Assembly (NCBI RefSeq): GCF_943192945.1
Contig: NZ_CALPCE010000006.1
Span: 85,508-149,507, forward strand
Reading direction: 5' to 3'
Origin: Anaerocaecibacter muris
GTDB lineage: Bacteria > Bacillota > Clostridia > Christensenellales > Pumilibacteraceae
DNA length: 64,000 bases
Positions 8,482 to 17,280 of this stretch are shown here, piece after piece. A program made the position numbers and the translations under genes. Every line of letters begins with the position of its first letter. The stretch's first letter is position 1. The notes below the pieces were generated by a model. That model saw nothing but the letters and a program-made list of their open reading frames with translations, did not search any database and was not told the origin of the DNA.

Positions 8482-10011
8482 ATGGCACAAACAGTTCTCG
8501 TCGTCGATTTCGGCGGACAGTACAATCAGTTGATAGCAAGACGGGTGCGCGAAGCCAACGTGTATTGCGAGTTGATTTCGTTTCAGAAGTTGCGCGAAAA
8601 GATTGCCGAAACCAATCCGATAGGGCTTGTGTTTACGGGCGGCCCCGCGTCGTTTAACGACGAAGGCGCGCCGCGCATCGACGCGGATATTTTCGATATG
8701 GGCATACCCGTGCTCGGAATATGTTACGGCTGTCAGTTGCTTGCGGGCACGCTGGGCGGCGCGGTCGGCAACGGTCCGCGCGAATACGGCAGGCGTATTC
8801 TCGAAGTCGCGGATAAAAAGTCCAAGCTGTTCGCGGACGTCAAGGCTAAATCGACGTGCTGGATGAGCCATACAAGCTATATAGAAAAACTGCCCGCGGG
8901 CTTTGCGGCTACCGCCACAACCGAAACGTGCCCCGTCGCGGCTATGGAAAACGCTAATAAAAAGCTGTACGGCGTGCAGTTCCACCCCGAAGTCATGCAC
9001 ACCGAAGAGGGCTTTAAATTACTCAAAAACTTCCTTTACAACGTGTGCGGCGCGACGGGCGAGTGGACGATGTCCGGTTACGTCGAGCGCACCGTTGCCG
9101 AGCTCAAAGCCAAAATCGGCGAGAAAAAAGTGCTGTGCGCGCTGTCGGGCGGCGTGGATTCCGCCGTCGCCGCCGCGCTTATACATAAGGCTTGCCCCAA
9201 TCTTACTTGCATATTCGTCGATCACGGATTGTTGCGCAAGGGCGAGGCGGAAGAGGTTGTGCGCGTGTTCCGCGACGAACAGGGCATGAACCTTGTCGCG
9301 GTGGACGCGAGCAAGCTGTTTTTGGACAAGCTCGCGGGCGTGACCGAACCCGAGCGTAAGCGCAAAATCATAGGCGAGGAGTTTATCCGTGTGTTCGAGC
9401 GCGAGGCGAAAAAGCTGGGCGCGGTCGATTATCTTGTGCAGGGCACGATTTATCCCGACGTCATCGAGAGCGGACTCAACCACTCGGCAAAGATAAAAAG
9501 CCATCACAACGTGGGCGGACTGCCCGACGTAGTCGATTTTAAAGAGCTTGTCGAGCCGCTTCGGTTGCTGTTTAAGGACGAAGTGCGTCGGCTCGGTTTT
9601 GAAATAGGTTTGCCCGAAAATATCGTTATGCGTCAGCCGTTCCCCGGTCCGGGGCTTGCAATCCGCGTAATAGGCGACGTCACGGAGGACAAACTGGAAA
9701 TTTTGCGCGAGGCGGACTTTATCTTGCGCGACGAAATAGCCAAGAACAAGCTCGACCGAGAAATTTGGCAATATTTTGCGGCGCTCACCAACATTCGCAC
9801 GGTCGGGGTCATGGGCGACGAACGTACTTACGATTATACCGTTATCCTGCGCGCCGTCACGAGCGTGGACGGCATGACCGCGGACTGGGCGCGTATTCCG
9901 TTCGATGTTTTGCAGACCATATCCGAACGCATAGTAAACGAGGTCAAACACGTCAACCGCGTGGCTTACGACATAACGAGCAAGCCGCCCGCAACAATCG
10001 AACTGGAATAA
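8482..10011 (+). CDS. guaA: GMP synthase (glutamine-hydrolysing)
   Basis: A 509-residue GMP synthase, which converts XMP to GMP with ATP and glutamine. The N-terminal class I glutamine amidotransferase has the nucleophile Cys81 in 'GICYGCQ' and the catalytic 'HPEV' later. The ATP pyrophosphatase domain starts near residue 222 with 'LSGGVDS', and the C-terminal dimerisation domain ends 'KPPATIELE', the usual GuaA ending. I place the start at 8482 because AAGGAG stands 7 bases before that ATG; an upstream in-frame extension to 8392 overlaps the Fic gene and has no homology. It stands alone rather than with guaB. Confidence 0.97.
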   Translation: MAQTVLVVDFGGQYNQLIARRVREANVYCELISFQKLREKIAETNPIGLVFTGGPASFNDEGAPRIDADIFDMGIPVLGICYGCQLLAGTLGGAVGNGPREYGRRILEVADKKSKLFADVKAKSTCWMSHTSYIEKLPAGFAATATTETCPVAAMENANKKLYGVQFHPEVMHTEEGFKLLKNFLYNVCGATGEWTMSGYVERTVAELKAKIGEKKVLCALSGGVDSAVAAALIHKACPNLTCIFVDHGLLRKGEAEEVVRVFRDEQGMNLVAVDASKLFLDKLAGVTEPERKRKIIGEEFIRVFEREAKKLGAVDYLVQGTIYPDVIESGLNHSAKIKSHHNVGGLPDVVDFKELVEPLRLLFKDEVRRLGFEIGLPENIVMRQPFPGPGLAIRVIGDVTEDKLEILREADFILRDEIAKNKLDREIWQYFAALTNIRTVGVMGDERTYDYTVILRAVTSVDGMTADWARIPFDVLQTISERIVNEVKHVNRVAYDITSKPPATIELE

Positions 10012-10021
10012 CGACGGCGCA

Positions 10022-10351
10022 ATGAATCAAAAAGAACTCAAAGCAAAAGTATTTCCGCGCATTTGGGCTAAAACAATGCTCGGCGACAAGATTACGCGCG
10101 ATTATATGTACGAGCTGGGCGAGGCGTTCGACGAAGATAAGCTGTTTGAATATCTTTGCGACATTACGCGCGCCATGGATATTCCCACGCCTGTCATACT
10201 AAAAAGCCATACGTATAACTTTGTGCATTTTAATATCGCCAAGTTTTTGCGGCGGGAGTTTGTAGAGGAAGTGGACTTCGATTATTTGGTGCTCGAAAAT
10301 TCGTCGGGCACTATAAAACCGCTCCCGCGCTATTTCCGCGAGGATATGTAA
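10022..10351 (+). CDS. conserved-looking small protein of unknown function
   Basis: A 109-residue soluble protein that begins 10 bases after guaA and is probably co-transcribed with it. It is rich in charged and aromatic residues (for example 'PRIWAKTMLGDKITRDYMYELG'-like N terminus, 'FNIAKFLRREFVEE' in the middle, 'LPRYFREDM' at the end). No signal peptide, membrane helix or known catalytic motif is visible. I do not recognise the family. Good codon use and tight spacing argue it is a real gene. Confidence 0.65.
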   Translation: MNQKELKAKVFPRIWAKTMLGDKITRDYMYELGEAFDEDKLFEYLCDITRAMDIPTPVILKSHTYNFVHFNIAKFLRREFVEEVDFDYLVLENSSGTIKPLPRYFREDM

Positions 10352-10414
10352 CGGTTTCGAGCCGCGCTCGCGGTTAAAATTGCATTAGAAAATATCGGAA
10401 TAAGATAAAACGTC

Positions 10415-10444
10415 TTGACAACGGTTCGGTTCGCGCAGTATACT
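10415..10444 (+). promoter_or_regulatory. promoter of the unknown lipoprotein gene
   Basis: TTGACA at 10415-10420, 18-base spacer, TATACT at 10439-10444, overlapping a palindrome-like GTATACTGTATAC (10438-10450). Shine-Dalgarno GGAGG follows just before the ATG at 10488. Confidence 0.7.
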
Positions 10445-10487
10445 GTATACGGTACGAACCGAATTTTTTATGTCGGAGGAGTGAATA

Positions 10488-12161
10488 ATGAAAAAGAAAC
10501 TGACTGCGATAATATCGCTTTTAATCGCTGTTGTAATGAGTTTCGCGCTGATCGCGTGCGACAACGGCGATAACGGGGATAACGGCAATTCCGCGCCGCC
10601 CGTTCTGTCATCGGCAATCGCCAAACTTAAATCCGCCGACGGCTACAAAGGCGGGATTAAATTTTTAGCGTCAACCGAAAAGCACACAAACGCAGTTGAC
10701 TTCGAGGGCGCGATAGAAAAACGCGGCTCGAAGTTTAAAGCGACCGCGGGCGAGGGCGAAACGGCTAAACGCTATATTGTAGATATGGCGACGGGCTACA
10801 TGTACACCCAAGGCGTTGACGGCTATTATTTTAATCAATTTACGCCTGCGGGAACTTTCGATTACGCGCAGTATATGTTGGGCGTACTCCTCGAAAACGC
10901 CGACGGCAAGACGCTCGACGACTTGTTCGAGTACGACGGCGACACGCGCACCGCGACGTATGCGTTCGACGGCGCGGCGCAGGTTAACGCGTATCTCGCG
11001 CCCATAATTTCGGCGTACAAAAACAACTCCAACGCCGTTACTCTTATTAACAATTATTTAAAGCTGGCGTCGCCCGACTCGACGCGCCCGTATACTCTGG
11101 ACGGCGTGCTCGACATGGCAGTCACGTTTGTCGCGTCCCAGCCCGAAGTGACGTTAGGCGCAATGATACAGGCGGCGTCTGCATACGGCATAGACGTGTA
11201 CGGACTTTTGGAAAAGAGCGGCGTGCTCGCGAAGTTCGGCATTACGCTCGACGCGGCGACCAAACAAAAGATAGAAGCGCGCAAGGTCGCGGAGTTTGTG
11301 ACCGCGCTCAACGAAGTCGCGGCGGAAATCAAAGACAACCCGCCGTCAGTGCAGGACGTGCCCGCGCTGTTCGACAGGCTATTCATTGACGAAGTGACCG
11401 TGACGGATTTGCGCGCGTCGCTCAACTCCATTAAAAATATGATAGTTGCGGTCTTGACTTTGCAGGAAGTCAAACCGTTGGTAGATAAGTACTTGGGCGA
11501 CGGCATGGTCCCCGCGTACTTGCGCGAGCTGTACGCCGTAATAACGAACGGCGTGGAAATCGACAAGCTCGACTTGACGGTATCCGTTAAGTTCGACGGC
11601 AATAACGACATTGTCGGCATTGCGGCAAGCGGCAATTTTGCGCACGACTACAAAGGCGATGCGACGGGCTTCACCGTGCTGTCCGACAACAATTACAAGT
11701 TCGATTTTGCGCTCGACATTGCCGAATACCTAACCGCTCCGCCCGCGTTCGAAATCGATTTCTCGACCACCGCGTGGGATAACGGCAACAAAATTGTTAC
11801 GGCTGTAATATACGGCGAACTCGATAAAGATGTGGAAATTTATTTGGAAACGGGCGGCAAGGAAGTTGCGATAACCGTTCCGTCGGAAGTGCAAATAATG
11901 ACTTACGATTCGGCGACGCACGTATTTAAGTTCGATATTCAAGCCGTAAAGACGATGTACGCCGATCAAATTCAAGCGGGCACGTTCGACGGGTTTAGCG
12001 CCGTCGCGGTTATCGCGGGCGAAGAAACGCAACTTGCGGTTGCCGTGCAAATCATGCCCGAAACGCCGCAAGAACTTATTAAAATGTTGGGCGGGCTGTT
12101 GGATCGCATACCGTCCGCACCCGAACAGGGCGGCAATATTCCCGATAATATTCAGCCGTAA
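10488..12161 (+). CDS. lipoprotein of unknown function
   Basis: A 557-residue exported lipoprotein. Residues 1-20 form a signal peptide (MKKKLTAIISLL... ending in the lipobox LIAC), so it should be anchored to the outer face of the membrane. A short Asp/Gly/Asn linker 'DNGDNGDNG' follows. The mature part is low in cysteine, Ala/Lys/Asp-rich, and has no catalytic motif I can name; the alternation of short hydrophobic strands suggests a beta-rich or mixed adhesin/binding fold. The sequence ends in a Pro/Gly/Asn tail. A good promoter and Shine-Dalgarno (GGAGG) support the start. The small gene at 12165 begins three bases after the stop and is likely coupled. Confidence 0.75.
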   Translation: MKKKLTAIISLLIAVVMSFALIACDNGDNGDNGNSAPPVLSSAIAKLKSADGYKGGIKFLASTEKHTNAVDFEGAIEKRGSKFKATAGEGETAKRYIVDMATGYMYTQGVDGYYFNQFTPAGTFDYAQYMLGVLLENADGKTLDDLFEYDGDTRTATYAFDGAAQVNAYLAPIISAYKNNSNAVTLINNYLKLASPDSTRPYTLDGVLDMAVTFVASQPEVTLGAMIQAASAYGIDVYGLLEKSGVLAKFGITLDAATKQKIEARKVAEFVTALNEVAAEIKDNPPSVQDVPALFDRLFIDEVTVTDLRASLNSIKNMIVAVLTLQEVKPLVDKYLGDGMVPAYLRELYAVITNGVEIDKLDLTVSVKFDGNNDIVGIAASGNFAHDYKGDATGFTVLSDNNYKFDFALDIAEYLTAPPAFEIDFSTTAWDNGNKIVTAVIYGELDKDVEIYLETGGKEVAITVPSEVQIMTYDSATHVFKFDIQAVKTMYADQIQAGTFDGFSAVAVIAGEETQLAVAVQIMPETPQELIKMLGGLLDRIPSAPEQGGNIPDNIQP

Positions 12162-12164
12162 TCG

Positions 12165-12584
12165 GTGCGACGCGTGCTTGACGAATACAAAAAATTCACC
12201 GCCGAGCTTGCAGAGCTTTGCGAGCGCGGCGTTATAAAAAAGAGCAATAAAAAGCGGTTTTCGCATTACGAAAACTCCGACAATCCGTGCGAACTGATAT
12301 ACTCGGTTTGCACGGATTTGTCGTTGACGTTCGGCGAGAGCGGACGGGCGAGCGCCGAATACGCGGCGCTGTGCGCGGCGGCGGAAAAATTTATATCGTC
12401 GCTCAAACATTTGTTTGTCAATTTCGACAGGCACTTTGCCGTCGTGTGCGCGTATATCCGCGTTACCGCAAAAGCGAACGCCACGGGCGACCCGATCGCG
12501 TTTAAAATTATGGGCGACCGCCTCGAAGAATACAATAAAAGTTTGCACAATATAAAGTACGGCGCGGAACTCTTTAAGGAATAG
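12165..12584 (+). CDS. small protein of unknown function
   Basis: A 139-residue, probably cytoplasmic and largely helical protein starting at GTG only three bases after the lipoprotein stop. Notable features are a Lys/Arg cluster ('VIKKSNKKRFSHY') near residue 27 and long amphipathic helices with several cysteines. No known motif was recognised. Close coupling suggests it works with, or regulates, the lipoprotein, but that is inference only. A clear terminator follows. Confidence 0.6.
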   Translation: MRRVLDEYKKFTAELAELCERGVIKKSNKKRFSHYENSDNPCELIYSVCTDLSLTFGESGRASAEYAALCAAAEKFISSLKHLFVNFDRHFAVVCAYIRVTAKANATGDPIAFKIMGDRLEEYNKSLHNIKYGAELFKE

Positions 12585-12596
12585 CGGAATAAAAAA

Positions 12597-12640
12597 CCGT
12601 CGCTTGTACGAGCGACGGCGCGCATGTTTTTTGCGCGTGT
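12597..12640 (+). terminator. terminator between convergent genes
   Basis: CCGTCGCT (12597-12604) pairs perfectly with AGCGACGG (12611-12618) around a 6-base loop, then a second CGCGC...GCGCG hairpin and T runs. It can serve the plus-strand gene, and A-rich sequence on the left allows use by the minus-strand AraC gene too. Confidence 0.75.
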
Positions 12641-12644
12641 TTTT

Positions 12645-13436
12645 TTATTCCGATTTTTGCGATTGGCTTAAATATTCCTTGGGCGAAACGCCGTAATATT
12701 TGGTGAAACAACGATAGAAGGTTTGTTGCGAATTGAACCCGCAGTTGAGCGCGGTGCCCACAATGTCTGCGGTCGGGTCGGCGCGCATTGCCGCGATAAA
12801 GTTTTTTATGCGCACACGCGCAAGATATTCGTTAAGGTTAAACTGGAAAAATTCGTTGAACAGTCGGGAAAAGTAATACTTATTGTATCCGAAGCGACGG
12901 GAAAGCGATTCGAGGTTTATATCCTCGTTCGAGTTTTCCTCCAAATAATCGAGCACGGCTTGCATTACGGAAATATCGGCGTTCGCGCTGTCGGACAGTC
13001 CGCAGGTTTCGCAGACAAGCCCCATAATTGTGTTTACGTAACCCAATAGAGTAAGCGGTGATGGCTTGTCGTTTATAATCGCTTCTATGCACGCAATAAT
13101 CTTTTCGCACGTTTCGAGGTCGTCAATGAACGGTGTTGAGAGGTGCTTTTTTCGTTTTACCGCCAAATAGTCGGACAGGAGTTCTTTGGGTATTACCATT
13201 ATATACACGTCGTCGCCGTGCGAGTCCGACATGTGAATATCGAAGCAGTCAGCTACGCAAATTTGCCGCGCCGACAGCGTGCGGTCGCTATTGTTGACGC
13301 GCGTATACACGCCGTCTGTCAACGCGACTACTATCTCCACCGCCTGATGATAATGCGGGGAGCAGTTTGTCTTGCCGCGCCATGCCTGTATGTGGTTGAT
13401 GCGCGCTCTGTATGCTTCGTAACTTGCCGAGTCCAT
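12645..13436 (-). CDS. AraC family transcriptional regulator
   Basis: A 263-residue regulator. The N-terminal part carries the cupin-like ligand domain signature ('PHYHQAVEIVVALTDG' near residue 27), typical of AraC proteins sensing sugars. The C-terminal ~100 residues contain two helix-turn-helix units with 'LESLSRRFGYNKYYFSRLFNE' spread over the first and 'IVGTALNCGFNSQQTFYRCF' over the second, ending 'GVSPKEYL', the standard AraC signature. It is divergent from the sugar operon that starts at 13592, with the shared 155-bp region holding a promoter for that operon, so it most likely activates it in response to its substrate. Confidence 0.92.
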   Translation of the reverse strand: MDSASYEAYRARINHIQAWRGKTNCSPHYHQAVEIVVALTDGVYTRVNNSDRTLSARQICVADCFDIHMSDSHGDDVYIMVIPKELLSDYLAVKRKKHLSTPFIDDLETCEKIIACIEAIINDKPSPLTLLGYVNTIMGLVCETCGLSDSANADISVMQAVLDYLEENSNEDINLESLSRRFGYNKYYFSRLFNEFFQFNLNEYLARVRIKNFIAAMRADPTADIVGTALNCGFNSQQTFYRCFTKYYGVSPKEYLSQSQKSE

Positions 13437-13480
13437 TAATGTAAATGTTAATATTTGAGAATAAGATGTTTAGATTTTGG

Positions 13481-13509
13481 TTGAAATGCGGTGTTCGCCG
13501 TGCTATATT
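13481..13509 (+). promoter_or_regulatory. promoter of the AraC-linked sugar operon
   Basis: TTGAAA at 13481-13486, 17-base spacer, TATATT at 13504-13509 with an extended TGC just before it. The leader runs about 75 bases to the ATG at 13592, which is preceded by GGGAGA. AraC binding sites are expected just upstream but were not resolved. Confidence 0.65.
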
Positions 13510-13591
13510 ATAGCTAACAAAGCCGAGGGAATACCGACCGGTTTAATTATAAACCATACCGACGCAGAGTTCAAGCGTTTTAGGGAGAATT

Positions 13592-14668
13592 ATGAGAAAA
13601 TTGAGAATCGCAATAGTTGGTTACGGCGGAATGGGCGGTTATCACGCGCAAGGTTTAGTCGAAACGGATAGCTTCGAGTTGAGCGGCATTTACGATATTG
13701 ACGAAAGCCGTTACGACGTAGCGCGGCAAAACGGCATCGCGACTTGCGACGCGTTTCGCAGTAAAGAGGACATAGCGTCCGACCCGAATACCGACGCTGT
13801 GCTTATCGCCACGCCCAACGACTCGCACGGCGAATACGTCAAGTATTTTGCGGCGGCGGGCAAACACATTATTTGCGAAAAGCCGATCGCGCCGACGAGC
13901 GCGGAGTACGCGGAGATGACAGCCTGCGCCGACAAGTACGGTATAGTTTTTGCCGTCCACCAAAACAGGCGTTGGGACGCGGACTTTTTGACTGTCAAAA
14001 ACATATACGACAGCGGCGACATAGGCAAGATTTTGCGCATAGAATCGCGCGTGCAGGGCGGCAACGGCGTGCCGGGGGATTGGCGAAAGTTCAAAGAAAA
14101 GGGCGGCGGCATGATGCTCGACTGGGGCGTGCATTTGATAGACCAAGCCGTCGTCATGTTCGGCGGCGCGCCCGACAGCATATATTGTTCGTATTCGTTC
14201 GCGCAAGGTTTTGACGTGGACGACGGGTTTAAAATTATACTCGAATATCCGAACACTGTCATGGAAATAGTCGTCGATACCGACTGTTACATAAAAACGC
14301 CGCGCTGGATAGTTTACGGCGAAAACGGCACGGCGATCATAGAGGACTGGGATCTCACGGGCAAAGTCGTTAAGCCGATATTCTCGCCCGAGCGCAAGAT
14401 CGCGGGAATAAAGGCGGGCAACGGCTTTACAAAGACCATGGCGTATCGCACCGCCGACTCGCTTAATATCGAGGACTTAAACCGTATTCACCCCGCGCCG
14501 CACGCTTTTTATAAAGAGTTTTACGACGCGGTCGTCGGCGGCGTGCCCATGTCGATAAAGCACGAACAGGTCATGACGGTTTTGAAAATCATGGAAGCGG
14601 CGGAGCAGTCCGCGCTGTCGCACAAGTCCGTCGATTTAAAATCGCTTAAAGTCAAAACAACAAAATAA
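13592..14668 (+). CDS. Gfo/Idh/MocA family NAD(P)-dependent sugar dehydrogenase (1)
   Basis: A 358-residue oxidoreductase. The N-terminal Rossmann fold begins with 'IAIVGYGGMGGYH' (residues 5-17), and the family signature 'CEKPIAP' near residue 95 carries the conserved Lys. The substrate-side domain includes 'GGGMMLDWGVHLIDQ' near 172-186 with the conserved Asp/His pair. Such enzymes oxidise or reduce hydroxyls of sugars, inositols or glycosides, often at C3. First gene of a five-gene operon with ThuA and two TIM-barrel isomerase-like proteins, and it shares the operon with a second Gfo/Idh/MocA enzyme; the pair could perform an oxidation and a later reduction. Confidence 0.92.
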   Translation: MRKLRIAIVGYGGMGGYHAQGLVETDSFELSGIYDIDESRYDVARQNGIATCDAFRSKEDIASDPNTDAVLIATPNDSHGEYVKYFAAAGKHIICEKPIAPTSAEYAEMTACADKYGIVFAVHQNRRWDADFLTVKNIYDSGDIGKILRIESRVQGGNGVPGDWRKFKEKGGGMMLDWGVHLIDQAVVMFGGAPDSIYCSYSFAQGFDVDDGFKIILEYPNTVMEIVVDTDCYIKTPRWIVYGENGTAIIEDWDLTGKVVKPIFSPERKIAGIKAGNGFTKTMAYRTADSLNIEDLNRIHPAPHAFYKEFYDAVVGGVPMSIKHEQVMTVLKIMEAAEQSALSHKSVDLKSLKVKTTK

Positions 14669-14706
14669 CGTAAGTTTACATTGTGATTCAGGAGGTCATA
14701 ACTATT

Positions 14707-15435
14707 ATGAAAGTTACCGTTTTTTCCGAACACGGAAAAGGGCACAGAGAAAATCCCGAGGTTGTGAAACAACACCCGCACGGCATACAGCAGACGTTAA
14801 AGGAGTTGTTTGACGGCGCAGGCATGCACACTACTGCGGTATGGCAGGACGACGGCGACGACGGCAGTATGCTCACCGACGAGATACTTAACGGCACGGA
14901 CGTGCTTGTATGGTGGGGACACGCCATGCACGAAAACGTGTCGGACGCGCTCGTCGAAAAAATAGTCAAGCGCGTACAGTGCGGCATGGGCGTGCTGTTC
15001 TTGCACTCGGCGCATATGTCCAAACCGTTCCGCAGACTGCTCGGCACGGGCTGCACGCTCAAATGGCGCGACAACGACCGCGAGCGGCTGTGGGTGAGCG
15101 CGCCCGCGCACCCCATTGCGGCGGGTTTGCCCGAACATATCGAGCTTGCCGAAGAAGAAATGTACGGCGAACACTTTGATATTCCCACGCCCGACGAGTT
15201 GGTGTTTATAGGTTGGTTTGCGGGCGGAGAGGTGTTTAGGAGCGGCGTTACTTACACGCGCGGCAAGGGTAAAATTTTCTACTTCCAGCCGGGGCACGAA
15301 AGCAATCCGTCCTATCACAATCCCGACGTGCGCAAAATTCTTGTCAACGCCGTTAATTGGCTCGCGCCCGCTTTTCCGATAGGCGCGCCCGTCGAGTGTC
15401 CGCATGTCGCGCCGCTCGAAAATACAGGCAAATAA
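14707..15435 (+). CDS. ThuA-domain protein
   Basis: A 242-residue ThuA-like protein with the class I amidotransferase-like fold that lacks the usual nucleophile. Family marks include 'VWWGHAMH' near residue 69, 'GVLFLHSAHMSKPFRRL' near 97-113 and 'FYFQPGHE' near 197. ThuA in rhizobia works with the dehydrogenase ThuB in conversion of trehalose-type disaccharides to 3-keto derivatives. The start at 14707 is chosen because CAGGAGG lies 10 bases upstream; an in-frame GTG at 14683 would include that ribosome site. Its place between a Gfo/Idh/MocA enzyme and an isomerase-like protein is the common context of keto-sugar catabolism. Confidence 0.9.
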   Translation: MKVTVFSEHGKGHRENPEVVKQHPHGIQQTLKELFDGAGMHTTAVWQDDGDDGSMLTDEILNGTDVLVWWGHAMHENVSDALVEKIVKRVQCGMGVLFLHSAHMSKPFRRLLGTGCTLKWRDNDRERLWVSAPAHPIAAGLPEHIELAEEEMYGEHFDIPTPDELVFIGWFAGGEVFRSGVTYTRGKGKIFYFQPGHESNPSYHNPDVRKILVNAVNWLAPAFPIGAPVECPHVAPLENTGK

Positions 15436-15449
15436 GGATAGGCGATATT

Positions 15450-16163
15450 ATGAAAACAGGCGTTCAACTGTATTCTTTGCGCAATTACATAAAAGATAAC
15501 GGGCTTGAAAGCGCGTTGAAAATAATTGCCGACGCGGGGTTCGACGGCGTGGAGTTTGCCGGGTTTTACGACAAGACCGCGGACGAAATAAAAAGCCTGC
15601 TCGACAAATACTCGCTGACTGCGTTCTCGGCGCATATAGGCACGGAAAAAATGCAAGCGGAGCTTCCGACGGCGTTGCAACTCGGCATTAGTAATATAGT
15701 CGTGCCGTGGAAAGCGCTCGACAACGCTGCGGAGTTCGATAAAGCCGTCGCCGAATTGCCGCGCATAGCGGCGGAACTGCGCGAGCAAGGCGTTGCGCTC
15801 GGCTATCACAACCACGCGCACGAGTTTAAAGACGGCGCGGACAAAGTTACGGAGCTTGCGGCGCGCGTGGACGGCTTGATGTTGGAACCCGACGTGTTCT
15901 GGCTGGCGGTCGCGGGCGTGGACGCGTGCGAGTTCATACAAAAGCACAGCGACAAAATAACGCTTGTGCACATAAAAGAACTGGGCGAAAATTTCGAGGC
16001 GGTCAATCCCGTCGCGGGCGAAGGACGGGCGCGGCTTAAAGACGTGCTCGAAAAGTGCAAACAAATCGGCGCGGAGTGGGCGGTTTTGGAAATAGAAAAA
16101 ACCGACCTGCCGATCGCCGACTACTTAAAGCGGTGTTGCGCGTTCATGCGCGAGTACGCGTAA
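15450..16163 (+). CDS. sugar phosphate isomerase/epimerase family TIM-barrel protein (1)
   Basis: A 237-residue protein of the xylose isomerase-like TIM-barrel superfamily (IolE/IolI/hyi group). It begins 'MKTGVQLYSLRNYI' and shows 'AGFDGVEFAGFY', 'GYHNHAHEF' and 'LEPDVFW' with 'VHIKELGENFE', where His, Glu and Asp residues normally bind a divalent metal. Members epimerise keto-sugars, dehydrate inosose, or cleave 3-keto-glycosides by beta-elimination. Start ATG at 15450 lies 14 bases after the thuA stop; a longer upstream frame overlaps thuA and was rejected. Confidence 0.88.
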   Translation: MKTGVQLYSLRNYIKDNGLESALKIIADAGFDGVEFAGFYDKTADEIKSLLDKYSLTAFSAHIGTEKMQAELPTALQLGISNIVVPWKALDNAAEFDKAVAELPRIAAELREQGVALGYHNHAHEFKDGADKVTELAARVDGLMLEPDVFWLAVAGVDACEFIQKHSDKITLVHIKELGENFEAVNPVAGEGRARLKDVLEKCKQIGAEWAVLEIEKTDLPIADYLKRCCAFMREYA

Positions 16164-16185
16164 ATAAAATTCGGAGGACATAAAA

Positions 16186-17277
16186 ATGAAAAAACTCAAA
16201 TTCGGTATAATCGGTTGCGGCGGAATAGCCAACGGCAAGCACATGCCCGCTTATAAGGCGTTGGGCGACGAAGTGGAACTGTGCGCGTTCTGCGACATTA
16301 TAGAGGAGCGCGCCGTAAAAGCCAATGCCGACTACGCAGGCGGCAAGGGCAAAGTTTTCGTCGATTACCGCGATCTTTTGAAAGAACCGTTGGACGCGGT
16401 GTGCGTGTGCACGCCCAACTGCTCGCACAGCGAAATCACGGTCGCCGCGCTCGACGCGGGCAAGAACGTCATTTGCGAAAAGCCCATGGCAATGGATTAT
16501 AAAGAAGCCGTGGCTATGCTGGATGCGCAAAAGCGAAGCGGCAAACTTCTCACGATAGGCTATCAAAACCGCTACCGTCCCGAAGTGCAGTACATGAAAG
16601 CGGAGGCGGACAAAGGCGTGTTCGGCGATATTTACTTCGCGCGCGCAAAGGCTATTCGTCGCCGCGCGGTGCCGACGTGGGGCGTGTTCCTCGACGAGGA
16701 AAAGCAGGGCGGCGGACCGCTTATCGATATAGGCACGCACGCACTCGATCTCACGCTGTACGCTATGAATAATTACAAGCCCAAATACGCAGTCGGCACG
16801 ACCTATCACAAACTCAACAATCAGCGCGAAACGGGCAACGCTTGGGGCGATTGGGATCCCGACAAGTTCACCGTCGAGGACAGCGCGTTCGGCTTTGTGG
16901 TAATGGAGGACGGCGCGACCATTTCCCTCGACGCGAGCTGGGCGCTCAACCACGACACCCCCGGGGAAGCGCAGACCATGCTTTGCGGCACCAAGGCGGG
17001 CGCCAACATCTACAAGGACGGCAAGTTGCGCATTAACGGCGTAAACAACGGCAGACAGTACATAACCGAACCCGACTTCGGCGTGGGCGGCGTGGCGTTC
17101 TTCGACGGCGCGGCGGCTTCTCCCGCCGACACCGAGGCGCGAACCTTTGTCAACGCAATTCGCGGCAAAGGCAAGCTCACTGTGTTGCCCGAGCAGGCGG
17201 CTGTCGTCACGCGCATACTCGAAGCCATTTACGAGTCGGCAAAAACGGGCAAGCCCGTGTATTTCGAGGAGAAGTAA
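16186..17277 (+). CDS. Gfo/Idh/MocA family NAD(P)-dependent sugar dehydrogenase (2)
   Basis: A 363-residue enzyme with the Rossmann motif 'IIGCGGIANGKH' near residues 8-19, the signature 'CEKPMAMD' near 98-105, and 'GGGPLIDIGTHALDL' near 176-190 with the Asp/His typical of the family. It is clearly divergent from the first dehydrogenase of the operon, so the two probably act on different steps or different epimers. Shine-Dalgarno GGAGG precedes the ATG. The next gene starts three bases after its stop. Confidence 0.92.
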   Translation: MKKLKFGIIGCGGIANGKHMPAYKALGDEVELCAFCDIIEERAVKANADYAGGKGKVFVDYRDLLKEPLDAVCVCTPNCSHSEITVAALDAGKNVICEKPMAMDYKEAVAMLDAQKRSGKLLTIGYQNRYRPEVQYMKAEADKGVFGDIYFARAKAIRRRAVPTWGVFLDEEKQGGGPLIDIGTHALDLTLYAMNNYKPKYAVGTTYHKLNNQRETGNAWGDWDPDKFTVEDSAFGFVVMEDGATISLDASWALNHDTPGEAQTMLCGTKAGANIYKDGKLRINGVNNGRQYITEPDFGVGGVAFFDGAAASPADTEARTFVNAIRGKGKLTVLPEQAAVVTRILEAIYESAKTGKPVYFEEK

Positions 17278-17280
17278 ACT

